Source: Campylobacter lari (lineage in GTDB: Bacteria > Campylobacterota > Campylobacteria > Campylobacterales > Campylobacteraceae). From it: 64,000 bases of DNA. The notes beneath the pieces were generated by a model. It ran no database searches and had not been told where the DNA came from. It saw only the letters and a list, made by a program, of their open reading frames with translations. The stretch covers positions 186,001 to 250,000 of the forward strand of contig NZ_LR134508.1 in the NCBI RefSeq assembly GCF_900638335.1, read 5' to 3'. The translations under genes and the position numbers were made by a program. Of this stretch, positions 51,309 through 60,993 are shown one piece after another. Every line of letters starts with the position of its first letter. Position 1 is the stretch's first letter.

Positions 51309-52879
51309 TCTAAACCTCCTAAAAATTCGTCATAACTTCCTTTAAAATCTGTTAATTTCCCATCTTCTAAAAACCATATACGATTAGCAAAAGCACTAAT
51401 TAGTTCTCTATCGTGGCTTATGCATATCACACAACCTTTGAAATTATACAAGGCTTCACCTAATGCAATGATACTTTCAAGATCTAAATGATTATCCGGT
51501 TCATCTAAAAGCAAGAAATTTCCACGCTCTAACATTAATTTTGAAAGCATTAAGCGGTGTTTTTCACCCCCGCTTAAACTAGAAGCCATTTTTTCTTGAT
51601 CGCTTCCGCTAAAGAGCATTCTACCAAGACATTTGCGAATTTCGTCTAAATCTTTGAATTTTTCACTCATTAGCCATTCATAAAGTTTCAAATCTTCATT
51701 AATTAAATTCGTTGTATCTTGTGAAAAATATCCCATTTCTATGGTAGCACCAAGGTGGATGTGGCCACTATCAGGTTCTAATTTTGATGCAATGATTTTA
51801 GCTAAAGTACTTTTTCCAACACCATTTGCACCAATTAAGGCTATTTTATCACCTTTTTCTAATTTCAATTCTAAATTTTCAAATAAGGTTTTATCATAAG
51901 CTTTGCTAATGCCTTTTAATTCTAAAACCTCATTTCCTATTTCTCTATTTGTTCTAAAAACTATGCTAGGATCACGTCTACTTGAAGTTTTAATCTCTTC
52001 AAGTTCAAGTTTTTCTAAAGCTTTAGCTCTACTTGTGGCTTGTTTGGCTTTTGAAGCATTAGCGCTAAAACGACGTATGAAATTTTCTAATTCTTCTCTT
52101 TCTTTTAAGGTTTTATCGCGTTTGAGTTCAGCTTGCTTAGCAAGTAAGGTTGAAGCCATATACCAATCATCATAATTTCCAGCAAAATCGCGTATTTGTT
52201 TAAAATCCACATCTAAAATTCTTGTACAAACTTTATTTAGAAAATGTCTATCATGGCTAATTACTACTAAAGTTCCCTCATGTCTTAAAAGTTCATTTTC
52301 AAGCCAAGAAATAGCTTCTAAGTCAAGGTTATTTGTAGGCTCATCTAAAAATAATACATCAGCACCTAAAAACAATACTTGTGCTAATAAAACTTTAAAT
52401 TTATCCGCACTTTGCAAAGTACTCATAAGAGCATTAAAATCTTTAATATTTAAAGAACTAAGAATTTTTTCACATCTAAGCTCACAATCATAGTTTGGAT
52501 CTTCTTCTGCTGTTATGATTTCAAGCTCGCTTAATCTATCATTGATTTCATCGGTAAATTCTTCACTCATATAAAGTTTTTCTTTTTCTTTTAGCGCATC
52601 ATATAATCTTTTATTTGCACACATTACCGCATCTTTGATAGTGTAGTTTTCAAAAGCAAATTGATCTTGTCCTAATACAGCAATTTTTAAATTTGGATCT
52701 ATACAAATTTCTCCACTGCTTGATTCTATTTCGCCTGAGAGAATTTTTAAAAAAGTTGATTTTCCTGCGCCATTTGCGCCTATAAGTCCATATCTTTCAC
52801 CACGGTTTAACTTTAAATTTACATCTTCAAATAAAAGTTGATTTGCAAAACGCATAGTGAGATTTTTTACTTCTACCAT
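51305..52879 (-). CDS. ABC-F family ATPase (Uup/EttA type)
   Basis: A 524-residue protein with two ABC domains and no membrane segment. First: LIGANGAGKSTFLKIL (about 33-48) and FLDEPTNNLDLEAI; linker rich in Lys/Glu (about 240-310, the P-site tRNA interaction motif); second: LIGANGVGKSTLAKII, LSGGEKHRLML and LLDEPDNHLDLES. ABC-F proteins act on the ribosome in translation rather than transport. It resembles YbiT/EttA-type factors, not a clear antibiotic-resistance subtype. Confidence 0.93.
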   Translation of the reverse strand: MVEVKNLTMRFANQLLFEDVNLKLNRGERYGLIGANGAGKSTFLKILSGEIESSSGEICIDPNLKIAVLGQDQFAFENYTIKDAVMCANKRLYDALKEKEKLYMSEEFTDEINDRLSELEIITAEEDPNYDCELRCEKILSSLNIKDFNALMSTLQSADKFKVLLAQVLFLGADVLFLDEPTNNLDLEAISWLENELLRHEGTLVVISHDRHFLNKVCTRILDVDFKQIRDFAGNYDDWYMASTLLAKQAELKRDKTLKEREELENFIRRFSANASKAKQATSRAKALEKLELEEIKTSSRRDPSIVFRTNREIGNEVLELKGISKAYDKTLFENLELKLEKGDKIALIGANGVGKSTLAKIIASKLEPDSGHIHLGATIEMGYFSQDTTNLINEDLKLYEWLMSEKFKDLDEIRKCLGRMLFSGSDQEKMASSLSGGEKHRLMLSKLMLERGNFLLLDEPDNHLDLESIIALGEALYNFKGCVICISHDRELISAFANRIWFLEDGKLTDFKGSYDEFLGGLE

Positions 52880-52902
52880 TAATATCCTTAAAATATTTTT
52901 GC

Positions 52903-52908
52903 TATAAT
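52903..52908 (+). promoter_or_regulatory. -10 box for the degenerate GGDEF gene
   Basis: A T-run followed by GC and a perfect TATAAT lies 25 bases before the TTG start, in the 53-base divergent gap to the ABC-F gene. Confidence 0.5.
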
Positions 52909-52932
52909 TTTAACAAAAAAAGGTTTATTATT

Positions 52933-53937
52933 TTGGATTTTTCGTATTTATTGTTAAAAACATTGCCTAGTATGACTTTGGTTTTTAATATCTTAGCTTT
53001 ATTTTTAGCTTATTTTTTTAAGCAAAATAAGATTTTTTTCTTACTTTTGTTGATTTTATGCGCTAGGGCTTTATCTTTAGTAGCAAGTGAATATCAAGCA
53101 CATTTGTTTATTTCGGTGTTTTTACCTTTTTCTTTTGTACTTTTTGTGTTTTTACAAGATAGCAAGCTTGTGTTTGAAAGAATTAATCTCATTAAATTTG
53201 CGTATTTAGCCTTTATGGGTTTTGTAGCGTTAATACTTAGCACAAGTACTAATTTTAATGCAAGTATTACAGGTGAAATTTTTGGCCTTTCAACGCAATT
53301 TTTTAAGCCTATTAGTGAGTTAAGCTTTTGTGTGTTTTGGGTGGGAATGATATTTTTATTATTTTCTTATTTTAAAAATAATGATTTTCATTTTTTACTA
53401 GCTTATATGGGCTTGAGTGTGCAGTTTTTATTTTACAATAGTGTTGATTTGGGTTATTATGAATTTGCTTCTTTAGTGTTGATAGGATTTTTAGCGTATA
53501 AAGCTTATAAAATAGCCTTTTTTGACACTTTAACCAATTTGCCAAATTTAAAAGCTTTAAGAAGATATGCACAAGGACTTGAAAATTTTCATTTAGCCTT
53601 GATTGAAGTAAAAAATATCAATGAAATTTATCATCAAAAAGGCTCAAAAATGGGCGAGTTTGTAATGTATGAGTTTGCTAGGATTTTAAAAAAAGCTTTA
53701 CACGTTAGGGTTTTTAAAGATGATAAGGATTATTTTATCATTGTATTTGAAAATGAAAATATAGCTTTTGTTCAAAGTAAGCTTCAAATGCTTGAAAATT
53801 TTATGCAAAAATATAGTTTTGAATTGAAAGAGCAAAATGCAAAATTAGAAATTAAACTTTGTTTATCAAGTAAAAATGAAAACATAGAAGAAAGTTTAAA
53901 ACAAGCAAAATTAGAACTTAGAAGACAAAAGGATTAA
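52933..53937 (+). CDS. Membrane protein with degenerate GGDEF domain
   Basis: A 334-residue protein. Residues 1-195 contain about six or seven hydrophobic segments, resembling a membrane sensor module; then FDTLTNLPNLKALRR (197-211) is the N-terminal motif of GGDEF domains (DxLTxLPNRRxF). The active-site loop that should read GGDEF is FKDDKDYF (261-268), and no RxxD inhibitory site is visible, so diguanylate cyclase activity is very unlikely. It may be a receptor or a structural relic. TTG start after AAAGG. It is 1 base from the phosphohexomutase gene. Confidence 0.82.
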   Translation: MDFSYLLLKTLPSMTLVFNILALFLAYFFKQNKIFFLLLLILCARALSLVASEYQAHLFISVFLPFSFVLFVFLQDSKLVFERINLIKFAYLAFMGFVALILSTSTNFNASITGEIFGLSTQFFKPISELSFCVFWVGMIFLLFSYFKNNDFHFLLAYMGLSVQFLFYNSVDLGYYEFASLVLIGFLAYKAYKIAFFDTLTNLPNLKALRRYAQGLENFHLALIEVKNINEIYHQKGSKMGEFVMYEFARILKKALHVRVFKDDKDYFIIVFENENIAFVQSKLQMLENFMQKYSFELKEQNAKLEIKLCLSSKNENIEESLKQAKLELRRQKD

Positions 53938-53938
53938 A

Positions 53939-55306
53939 ATGTTAGATTTGATTTTTAGAGAGTATGATATAAGAGGGCTTTACCCAAGTGAGTTAAATGA
54001 AAAAAGTGTAAAAGCTATAGGTTATGCCTTGGGTTTAGAAATGAAATCAAGAGGTTGTGAGAAAGTAAGTGTGGGCTATGATGCAAGATATAGTGCAAAT
54101 GAACTTTTTAACTATTTAATTAGTGGTTTAAATAAAGCTAATATGCAAGTTTTCAATATAGGCTTAGCACCAACTCCTATGGGGTATTTTAGTTTATTTT
54201 TTGATGATATTTTTGATGCAAACATCATGATAACAGGTTCGCATAATCCAAAAGAATACAATGGCTTTAAAATCACGATTAACAAAGAAAGTTTTTTTGG
54301 TGCTGATTTGAAAAAGCTTTCTTTAAAAGTGCAAGAGTATTTAGAACTTGAAATCAATGATGATTTAAGATATGAAAATTATGATGTTAAAAGCTTATAT
54401 ATAGACTTTTTAGCTAAGCATTTTTCACATCTTAAGGGCTATAAAGAAAAAATCATTATTGATTGTGCAAATGGAGCTACTGGAGTGATTATAAAGCCTT
54501 TGGTGGAAAAATTAAATCTTAATGCACAAATTTTATTTGAAAATCCTGATGGAAATTTCCCAAACCACGCGCCTGATCCAACAGAGCTTGAAAATTTACA
54601 CGCATTGCAAGTTGCGCTAAAAGAAAATGAAAATGCAAAAATGGGCTTTGCTTTTGATGGAGATGGAGATCGTTTAGTAGTCGCAAGTAAAGACTATGTA
54701 TTTAAGGGCGATGAGCTTTGCTATTTATTTGCTAAAAATATAAAAAATCCTAGAGTTTTAGGTGAAGTAAAATGTTCTAAAAATCTTTTCGATGAGGTAG
54801 CTAAATTTGGTTTTATCATGATGGGTAAGACTGGACATTCTAATATTAAAAAAATGATGAAAGAGCAAAATATCGACATAGCAGCAGAGCTTAGTGGGCA
54901 TATTTTCTTTAAAGATAGATATTTTGGTTATGATGATGGAATTTATGCATTTTTAAGAACTTTAGAGCTTTTAGTAAATGGTTTTGATATAGAAAAATTG
55001 GTTAAAGAATTACCAAAACTTTATGCAAGTGAAGAGATTAAGCTTAAGGTTGGTGAGGAAAATAAATTTCAAATCATAGAAAAATTTAAAGAAAAAGTAA
55101 AAGCAAACGCTTTTGAAAATGTGCTTGATTGTAATGAAATTGATGGAGTTAGAATCACCTTTAAAGAGGGTTGGGCGCTTTTGCGTGCTTCTAATACAAG
55201 TCCATATCTTATCATGCGCACCGAAGCTACAAGTGCTGAATTTAAAGACTTTTTAGAAGCAAGAGTAAAAGAACTTTTTGAAGAAATCATAAAAGAGCTT
55301 GCATAA
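53939..55306 (+). CDS. Phosphomannomutase/phosphoglucomutase
   Basis: A 455-residue alpha-D-phosphohexomutase. MITGSHNPKEYNGFK (about 97-111) carries the phosphoserine, FAFDGDGDRLVVAS (about 238-251) the magnesium loop, and the C-terminal RASNTSPYLIMRTEA the phosphate-binding loop. FREYDIRGLYPSELN at the start is typical of the PMM/PGM (AlgC-like) subgroup. It links hexose phosphates to sugar-nucleotide synthesis, together with Pgi and GalU nearby. Its end overlaps the convergent tilS end by 20 bases. Confidence 0.94.
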   Translation: MLDLIFREYDIRGLYPSELNEKSVKAIGYALGLEMKSRGCEKVSVGYDARYSANELFNYLISGLNKANMQVFNIGLAPTPMGYFSLFFDDIFDANIMITGSHNPKEYNGFKITINKESFFGADLKKLSLKVQEYLELEINDDLRYENYDVKSLYIDFLAKHFSHLKGYKEKIIIDCANGATGVIIKPLVEKLNLNAQILFENPDGNFPNHAPDPTELENLHALQVALKENENAKMGFAFDGDGDRLVVASKDYVFKGDELCYLFAKNIKNPRVLGEVKCSKNLFDEVAKFGFIMMGKTGHSNIKKMMKEQNIDIAAELSGHIFFKDRYFGYDDGIYAFLRTLELLVNGFDIEKLVKELPKLYASEEIKLKVGEENKFQIIEKFKEKVKANAFENVLDCNEIDGVRITFKEGWALLRASNTSPYLIMRTEATSAEFKDFLEARVKELFEEIIKELA

Positions 55307-56246
55307 GCTCTTTTACATCAATATTTTTTGTGTATAAATATGCTCTTAAGAGTTTAGGGATTTTTGCTTTTCTATAAATTTCTTTAAATTCTTTTGGCAT
55401 TTTCTCACAACTTATAAAAGGAAAAATCAACACTTTTTCTTGTATATAAACAATGCCTATTTTATGCGAAATCACTCCATTGCCTTTTAAAGCTTCTTGT
55501 CTTTGTTTGGCGCTTAAAAGCACTCCAAGTTTTTTAAAGCATTTTGCGATTAAACTTTCATCTTTATGAGTAATGTAAATATTTTTAAATTCACAAATAT
55601 TTTCTTCTTTTAAGTCTTTTTCTAGGTATTTAAAACTCTTTTTTACTCCATTTGGATAAAGCTTTAAAAACTCATTAGCAAAATTTTTGCGTATGAAATT
55701 TCTAAAATATTTTTCATCATCATTACTCTCATCATGAAAAAAAGTGATATTGTTTTCTTTTAAGTAATTTGAAATTTCTTCTTTTGGAATTTCAAGCAAG
55801 GGTCTTATGATAGTAAAATATTTTCTTTTTTCAATATCTTTAAAGCCAAGTAATTCTCTAAGTCCTGCACCTTTGGAAAATTGCATTAAAAACCATTCTA
55901 GTTTATCATTTAAATGATGAGCTAGTAAAAGATTATTATAAGAGTGATTTTTGCAAAGTTTTTCAAAAAACTCATAACGCAAAGCTCTTGCGCAAGCTTC
56001 GAAATTTTTTGTTATATTGGGTGCGGTTTTGATGTAAATTTTTTTGTGAAAACTCTTGGCTAATTCTTTGGCATTTTGCTCTTCTTTATCACTATTTTTA
56101 CGAGTTTTATAGTTTATAAAAGCAAGGTCAAAATCTATATTTTTTTCTAAAAGCATGAAAAATAAAGCACTCGAATCACTCCCGTGAGAAAATGCTAAAA
56201 GATTTTTCCCTTGCTTTAAATGATTTAAATATTTGCTATCAATCAT
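55287..56246 (-). CDS. tilS: tRNA(Ile)-lysidine synthase TilS
   Basis: A 319-residue PP-loop enzyme that makes lysidine at C34 of the AUA-reading tRNA(Ile). [16 protein letters not shown] (about 17-32) is the P-loop region; the usual SGGxDS is SHGSDS here, a substitution that seems usual for the genus but that I cannot confirm. [25 protein letters not shown] and the [12 protein letters not shown] segment are TilS signatures. The ATG overlaps the rimO stop region; a TTG immediately upstream adds one residue. Confidence 0.92.
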   Translation of the reverse strand: MIDSKYLNHLKQGKNLLAFSHGSDSSALFFMLLEKNIDFDLAFINYKTRKNSDKEEQNAKELAKSFHKKIYIKTAPNITKNFEACARALRYEFFEKLCKNHSYNNLLLAHHLNDKLEWFLMQFSKGAGLRELLGFKDIEKRKYFTIIRPLLEIPKEEISNYLKENNITFFHDESNDDEKYFRNFIRKNFANEFLKLYPNGVKKSFKYLEKDLKEENICEFKNIYITHKDESLIAKCFKKLGVLLSAKQRQEALKGNGVISHKIGIVYIQEKVLIFPFISCEKMPKEFKEIYRKAKIPKLLRAYLYTKNIDVKELMQALL

Positions 56247-57555
56247 CAAGCCTTCTTAAGGCTTTTGCAATGAGTTTTTTATCTAAGCTCTGTGTGATTT
56301 CACACTCATAAAGCTCACCCATTTCTAAATCGCCACAATCACTTTCATTGATGAGAATTTCTCCATCTATATTTCTATCCCAACGCAAATCTTTTGCGCC
56401 GATGAAAAATTCTCCTTCAGAGCTTTGACCTTCACAAAATGCTAAGGTTTTTTTACCAACTTGTTGATTAAAACTTTTTTCTATACATTCATCGACGATT
56501 TTTTCTATCACTTTTAATCTTGTATTGATGATTTTACTAGGAATTTGTTCCATGTCAAAAGCTGCGGTATCTTCTTCTTTAGAATAAGCAAAAACACTAA
56601 TTCTATCAAAACCAAATTCTTTTATAAAAGTGCATAATTCTTCAAAATCTTCATCGCTCTCTCCAGGGTGTCCTACTATAAAACCTGTGCGTAAAAATGA
56701 ATTTGGGGCTTGTTTCATTAAATTTAAAAGTTCGATTAATTTAGCTTTGTTAGCTCCGCGTTTCATGATTTTAAGCATATTATCACTGATGTGTTGCAAA
56801 GGCATATCAAAATAATTTACAAAAACTTTTGATTGAATGATTTTTTCTATCACTTCTTTGCTAATACTTGTTGGATATAGATATAAAATTCTAGCAGCCT
56901 TTACACCTTGAATATTTTCTATAGCTTCAATAAGCTTTAAAAGTCCATCTTTTTGACCTTGATCAAATAAATACGAACTTGTATCTTGAGCAATAAAAGA
57001 AAAGTCTTTATAGCCTTTTTTAACAAGCTCTTTTACTTCATTTACAATGCTTTCTAGGCTTCTTGATTTGAGTTTTCCTTTAAAGCTTGGTATGGCGCAA
57101 AATGAACATTTTTGATTACATCCTTCAGCTATTTTGATAAAAGCTTGATAATTTGATCCTGTGATTACACGATTGGTATTTTTATCTTGCAAGTAAGTGG
57201 AATTTGAAAAAAGATTAGTTTTTTTAAGTATCATTTCATCAATTTTTTCATAATCTCCCACACCGGTAAAAAGATCAACTTCAGGTAGTTCTTTCATTAA
57301 TTCTTCGCGGTAGCGTTGCATCAAACAACCTGTTACAACTAACAATGAATCTTTTTTTCTTTGCTCGTGTAAGTCTAAAATCGCATTTATACTTTCTTTT
57401 TTAGCACTATCTATAAAGCCACAGGTATTTACAATCAAAACATCAGCTATGCTTGGCTCATCACAAATTTCATAATCACTTAATCTTCCAAGCATGATTT
57501 CGCTATCAACTAAATTTTTATTACAACCTAAAGACATTAAAAAAAGTTTTGGCAT
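56239..57555 (-). CDS. rimO: Ribosomal protein S12 methylthiotransferase RimO
   Basis: A 438-residue radical-SAM methylthiotransferase that modifies an Asp of ribosomal protein S12. N-terminal UPF0004 domain [22 protein letters not shown] with cluster Cys, then radical-SAM [13 protein letters not shown] (CxxxCxxC) and a C-terminal TRAM domain. The ATG start matches the family; a GTG three codons upstream is possible. It overlaps tilS by 8 bases. Confidence 0.96.
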   Translation of the reverse strand: MPKLFLMSLGCNKNLVDSEIMLGRLSDYEICDEPSIADVLIVNTCGFIDSAKKESINAILDLHEQRKKDSLLVVTGCLMQRYREELMKELPEVDLFTGVGDYEKIDEMILKKTNLFSNSTYLQDKNTNRVITGSNYQAFIKIAEGCNQKCSFCAIPSFKGKLKSRSLESIVNEVKELVKKGYKDFSFIAQDTSSYLFDQGQKDGLLKLIEAIENIQGVKAARILYLYPTSISKEVIEKIIQSKVFVNYFDMPLQHISDNMLKIMKRGANKAKLIELLNLMKQAPNSFLRTGFIVGHPGESDEDFEELCTFIKEFGFDRISVFAYSKEEDTAAFDMEQIPSKIINTRLKVIEKIVDECIEKSFNQQVGKKTLAFCEGQSSEGEFFIGAKDLRWDRNIDGEILINESDCGDLEMGELYECEITQSLDKKLIAKALRRLDD

Positions 57556-57590
57556 ATTTCTCACTTTAAATATTTTATTTTTTTGCTAAA

Positions 57591-57596
57591 ATTATA
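57591..57596 (-). promoter_or_regulatory. -10 box of the rimO-tilS operon
   Basis: A perfect TATAAT on the minus strand, 35 bases upstream of the rimO ATG, in the 77-base divergent gap to prfB. Confidence 0.5.
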
Positions 57597-57632
57597 AGAT
57601 TAAATTATATCAAAATTAGAAAGAAAATTTTT

Positions 57633-58733
57633 ATGGATAATTACGAATACAGCGAACTTTTAAAAAAATTAAAAAACAAAGTTGGAAATATCGCTTCTAT
57701 TATTAAACCTGAAGAGATAAAAGCTAGATTAAAAGAAATAGAAAATTTAGAAAATTCCCCTTCTTTTTGGAGTGATGTAAAACAAGCAGGAGTGATAGGT
57801 AAAGAAAAAACTAAAATTTCAAATTTACTTAAAAATTATGAAAATGCAAACAATGCTTTAAATGATGCAAGCGAGCTTTTTGATCTAGCAAATAGTGAAA
57901 ATGATTTAGACACTATAGAAGCTTTATTTGAAGATGCAAATAAGCTAGAAGATCTTATCGTAAATCTTGAAATTTCTATGCTTTTAAGTGGGGAAAATGA
58001 TGGTAAAAATGCCATAGTTTCCATTCACCCAGGAGCAGGTGGAACGGAGAGTAATGACTGGGCTAGCATGCTTTATAGGATGTATTTGAGATTTTGTGAA
58101 AGAGAAGGTTTTAAAGTAGAAACACTTGACTTTCAAGAAGGCGAAGAAGCAGGGCTTAAAGATGTGAGCTTTTTAGTTAAAGGTGAAAATGCTTATGGGT
58201 ATTTAAAAGCTGAAAATGGCATTCATCGTTTAGTAAGAACTTCTCCATTTGATAGCGCAGGGCGTCGCCATACGAGTTTTTCTAGTGTGATGGTTTCACC
58301 TGAGCTTGATGATGATATAGAAATAGAAATTGAAGAAAAAGATATAAGGATTGATTATTATAGAGCAAGCGGAGCAGGTGGACAGCATGTTAATAAAACC
58401 GAATCAGCAGTGCGTATAACTCATATGCCAAGTGGTATAGTAGTGCAATGTCAAAACGATAGAAGCCAACATAAAAACAAAGCAACTGCTTTTAAAATGT
58501 TAAAATCACGCCTTTATGAACTTGAGCTTATGAAACAACAAGATGAAGCAAATTCAAGTGAAAAAAGTGAGATAGGTTGGGGACATCAAATCCGCTCTTA
58601 TGTGCTTTTTCCTTATCAACAAGTCAAAGACACACGCTCAAATGAAGCTTTTTCACAGGTTGATAATATCTTAGATGGGGATATTAAAAAAATCATAGAA
58701 GGTGTTTTAATAGCACAAAAAGCACAAGATTAA
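57633..58733 (+). CDS. prfB: Peptide chain release factor 2
   Basis: A 366-residue release factor reading UGA and UAA. The tripeptide anticodon SPF is in [16 protein letters not shown] (about 205) and the GGQ motif in [17 protein letters not shown] (about 247-250). The whole protein is one continuous frame, so the programmed +1 frameshift that autoregulates prfB in E. coli is absent. It lies in a normal housekeeping context, divergent from rimO. Confidence 0.97.
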   Translation: MDNYEYSELLKKLKNKVGNIASIIKPEEIKARLKEIENLENSPSFWSDVKQAGVIGKEKTKISNLLKNYENANNALNDASELFDLANSENDLDTIEALFEDANKLEDLIVNLEISMLLSGENDGKNAIVSIHPGAGGTESNDWASMLYRMYLRFCEREGFKVETLDFQEGEEAGLKDVSFLVKGENAYGYLKAENGIHRLVRTSPFDSAGRRHTSFSSVMVSPELDDDIEIEIEEKDIRIDYYRASGAGGQHVNKTESAVRITHMPSGIVVQCQNDRSQHKNKATAFKMLKSRLYELELMKQQDEANSSEKSEIGWGHQIRSYVLFPYQQVKDTRSNEAFSQVDNILDGDIKKIIEGVLIAQKAQD

Positions 58734-58752
58734 TACTACAAAAGGATATTAA

Positions 58753-59589
58753 ATGGAAAAAATTCTAGTTTGTGTGGATGTTTTAGAACCTTGTAGGGAA
58801 AGTTTGCATTATGGGGTGTATTTAGCTAAAAAGTTAGATTTACCTTTAATGTTTTTATATACCATAGAACCAAATTTTACTAATGCTGAATTAGCTTGTA
58901 GTTTTGGAATAGGTGCTAGTGGATGTGTGATTGAAGATTTAGTAGAAGAGCAAAGCCAAAAAAATGAAAATCTTTGTAAAAAAGGGCAAAGAATTTTAGA
59001 AGAATTTTGTGCTTATGCAAAAGAACAAGGTGTAAAAGAATGCTTTAGCGTGCAAAGAGATGGAGATTTGGAAGAGATTTTAAAAGAATACAATGATCAA
59101 ATAAGATTAGCCATAGCAGGTTTAAAAGGCGGAGGTAAGAAAAATAAAATAGGCATTCATACAGAAGAATTAGTAAGAGCTTTAAATGTGCCTATTTTGC
59201 TTGTAAATTCTGCATTTAAAGAGATTAAAAGTGTGATGATGGCTTATGATGGGAGTAATTTAGCTAAAAAGGCCATAGAGCAAGCCATTAAAAGACCTAT
59301 TTTCAAAGAAGCAAAGCGTTATGTGGTAAATGTGTCTAAGGATGAAAAAGCTTCTTGTGAGTTATTAGCTCAAGTAGGTCAAATTTTTAAAGAAGCAAAT
59401 TTAAATGTGCAAACACAGCATTTAAATGGAGAGATTACTCAAGCTTTATTTGATTTTGGTGAGCAAAATGATATAGATTTATTGATTATGGGGGCTTACT
59501 CACATCACTGGGTAAAAAGTATTTTATTTGGTAGTTTGACAAATGATATTTTAACTAAGGCTAAAAAACCTTTATTGTTAATTCGCTAA
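58753..59589 (+). CDS. Tandem-domain universal stress protein
   Basis: A 278-residue protein with two UspA-like domains (about 1-148 and 152-278). Domain 1 starts EKILVCVDVLEPCRESLHYGVYLAKKLDLPLMFLY; domain 2 starts SVMMAYDGSNLAKKAIEQAI and ends LLIMGAYSHHWVKSILFGSLTNDILTKAKKPLLLIR, close to but not matching the ATP-binding consensus Gx2Gx9G(S/T), because the second Gly is replaced by Ser. Its TAA stop overlaps the ATG of the channel-like gene by one base, a strong sign of coupled translation. Confidence 0.9.
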   Translation: MEKILVCVDVLEPCRESLHYGVYLAKKLDLPLMFLYTIEPNFTNAELACSFGIGASGCVIEDLVEEQSQKNENLCKKGQRILEEFCAYAKEQGVKECFSVQRDGDLEEILKEYNDQIRLAIAGLKGGGKKNKIGIHTEELVRALNVPILLVNSAFKEIKSVMMAYDGSNLAKKAIEQAIKRPIFKEAKRYVVNVSKDEKASCELLAQVGQIFKEANLNVQTQHLNGEITQALFDFGEQNDIDLLIMGAYSHHWVKSILFGSLTNDILTKAKKPLLLIR

Positions 59590-60278
59590 TGTTGCACCAT
59601 AGACTTTTAAATCATTATATTAGCATTTATCACAAAAGCACCAAACAATTTCTTTTTGTTTGGACTTTGCTTGCTGTGGTGCCTTTATTTTGTAGTTTTT
59701 TATTTGACGAGCTTGCCATTTATGCAACGGGTAAAATTACTTCTGAAATTTTATTTTTAATTTTAAATATTATTCCTATTATGGTAGCTATGGCATTGAT
59801 GATGTTTTTGCTTATTAGTATTTGGGCTGCTTTTAGTAGTAAGATTAATATCAAAGAAAAATTTTTTATTATTTTATATGCTTATGTTTTGATATGGTTT
59901 GCGTATGGGAATTTGTATTATTTTTCTTGTGATGTAGATAATTACAATAGAATGTTAATTGCTACTCAAAAAAATGAAAATTTAGATATTGTAGATTTGC
60001 AAGAAAAAGTTATAGAGGTGCAGTTTCAAACCCCTATAAGAGGAATTCATAATTTTTGGTCTTTAAATGATGAGTTAAAACCTCAAATTCAAAATAGAAT
60101 AAAAGGTTTAGTTGATTGTTATTATTTTAGCGGAGTTACTATGCTAACAATAGGCTTTGGCGATGTAACGCCTGTTAGTTCTTTACTAAGATTATTTAGC
60201 GTATTTCAAGGATTTTTAGGGCAGGTTATTGTTGTGATTGCTATGGGGCTTTGGATTAACCAAGCAGGTAAGCAATAG
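59589..60278 (+). CDS. K+-channel-like membrane protein
   Basis: A 229-residue membrane protein with hydrophobic segments near residues 22-42, 52-80, 92-112 and 205-225. The last is preceded by a pore-loop signature MLTIGFGDVTP with the selectivity filter TIGFGD at 187-192, like 2-TM and 4-TM potassium channels. Between the third segment and the pore lies an unusual soluble stretch of about 60 residues (about 118-178). No RCK/TrkA-N regulatory domain follows the pore. Coupled to the universal stress protein upstream. Ion selectivity inferred from the filter. Confidence 0.82.
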   Translation: MLHHRLLNHYISIYHKSTKQFLFVWTLLAVVPLFCSFLFDELAIYATGKITSEILFLILNIIPIMVAMALMMFLLISIWAAFSSKINIKEKFFIILYAYVLIWFAYGNLYYFSCDVDNYNRMLIATQKNENLDIVDLQEKVIEVQFQTPIRGIHNFWSLNDELKPQIQNRIKGLVDCYYFSGVTMLTIGFGDVTPVSSLLRLFSVFQGFLGQVIVVIAMGLWINQAGKQ

Positions 60279-60285
60279 CTTACCT
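60266..60285. terminator. Probable terminator between channel gene and DUF285 gene
   Basis: Perfect 8-base stem AGGTAAGC / GCTTACCT with AATA loop, overlapping the channel stop codon and 4 bases from the stop of the convergent DUF285 gene. No long T-run follows, so efficiency is uncertain. Confidence 0.45.
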
Positions 60286-60289
60286 TGTA

Positions 60290-60892
60290 TCAATGTTTTA
60301 TAGCATATTTATTTTGTATTTCTTCATGTCCTAGTATTTTTTGAACATTGCAGTTTTTATCAATATCTAATTTTTTAACATCATAGTGAAAATTAGTACA
60401 ATTGTGCAATAAAAATGCCATTGTTTTAGCATTGTGTACATCCCATCTTGATAAATCTTGATCAAATTGTTTGCAGTTTTCAAACATATGTGCCATCGTA
60501 ATGGTATTATGCACATCCCAATTTTCTACTTTATGGTTAAATTTAAGACAATTGCAAAACATATAATTTGTATCTTTAACACTTGACATATTCCAAGAAG
60601 ATAAATCTTGATCAAATGCTTCGCAATCAAAAAACATTCCTTCCATGTTTTCAACATTTGATACATTCCATTTAGAAATATCGTTATTAAAATTTTTACA
60701 ACAATAAAACATATAAGACATATCTTTTACACTTGACACATCCCACTTTTCTATACCGTCAAAATTAGTCCTAGTAGAATAGTAGAATAAATAAGACATA
60801 TCTGCGATTAAGCTTACATCGATTTCATCTAAGGTAATAAGCTCTTCTCTAACAAGAGCAACTAATTCGCTTTTTGTTTTAGGCGTGAACAT
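60290..60892 (-). CDS. DUF285/BspA-like repeat protein
   Basis: A 200-residue protein made largely of six repeats of about 23-24 residues of the type W-x-V-S-x-V-x-x-M-x-x-M-F-x-x-C-x-x-F-x-x-D-[LI]-S, from about residue 25 to 180 (for example WDVSSVKDMSYMFYCCKNF, WNVSNVENMEGMFFDCEAF). This is the DUF285 family first noted in Mycoplasma surface proteins and in BspA-like proteins. There is no signal peptide or anchor visible, so it is probably cytoplasmic, or exported by a route I cannot see. Function unknown. Confidence 0.88.
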   Translation of the reverse strand: MFTPKTKSELVALVREELITLDEIDVSLIADMSYLFYYSTRTNFDGIEKWDVSSVKDMSYMFYCCKNFNNDISKWNVSNVENMEGMFFDCEAFDQDLSSWNMSSVKDTNYMFCNCLKFNHKVENWDVHNTITMAHMFENCKQFDQDLSRWDVHNAKTMAFLLHNCTNFHYDVKKLDIDKNCNVQKILGHEEIQNKYAIKH

Positions 60893-60925
60893 GTTGACTC
60901 CTTCTTTGTTTAATTTCTCTTTAAA

Positions 60926-60931
60926 ATTATA
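60926..60931 (-). promoter_or_regulatory. -10 box of the DUF285 gene
   Basis: TATAAT on the minus strand, 33 bases upstream of the ATG, inside the 127-base gap before the YeiH gene. Confidence 0.45.
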
Positions 60932-60993
60932 ATACTAATTAAACATAAAGTATAAAAAAATAAATAATAAATTAACAAAAGAGTGTAAAACAC

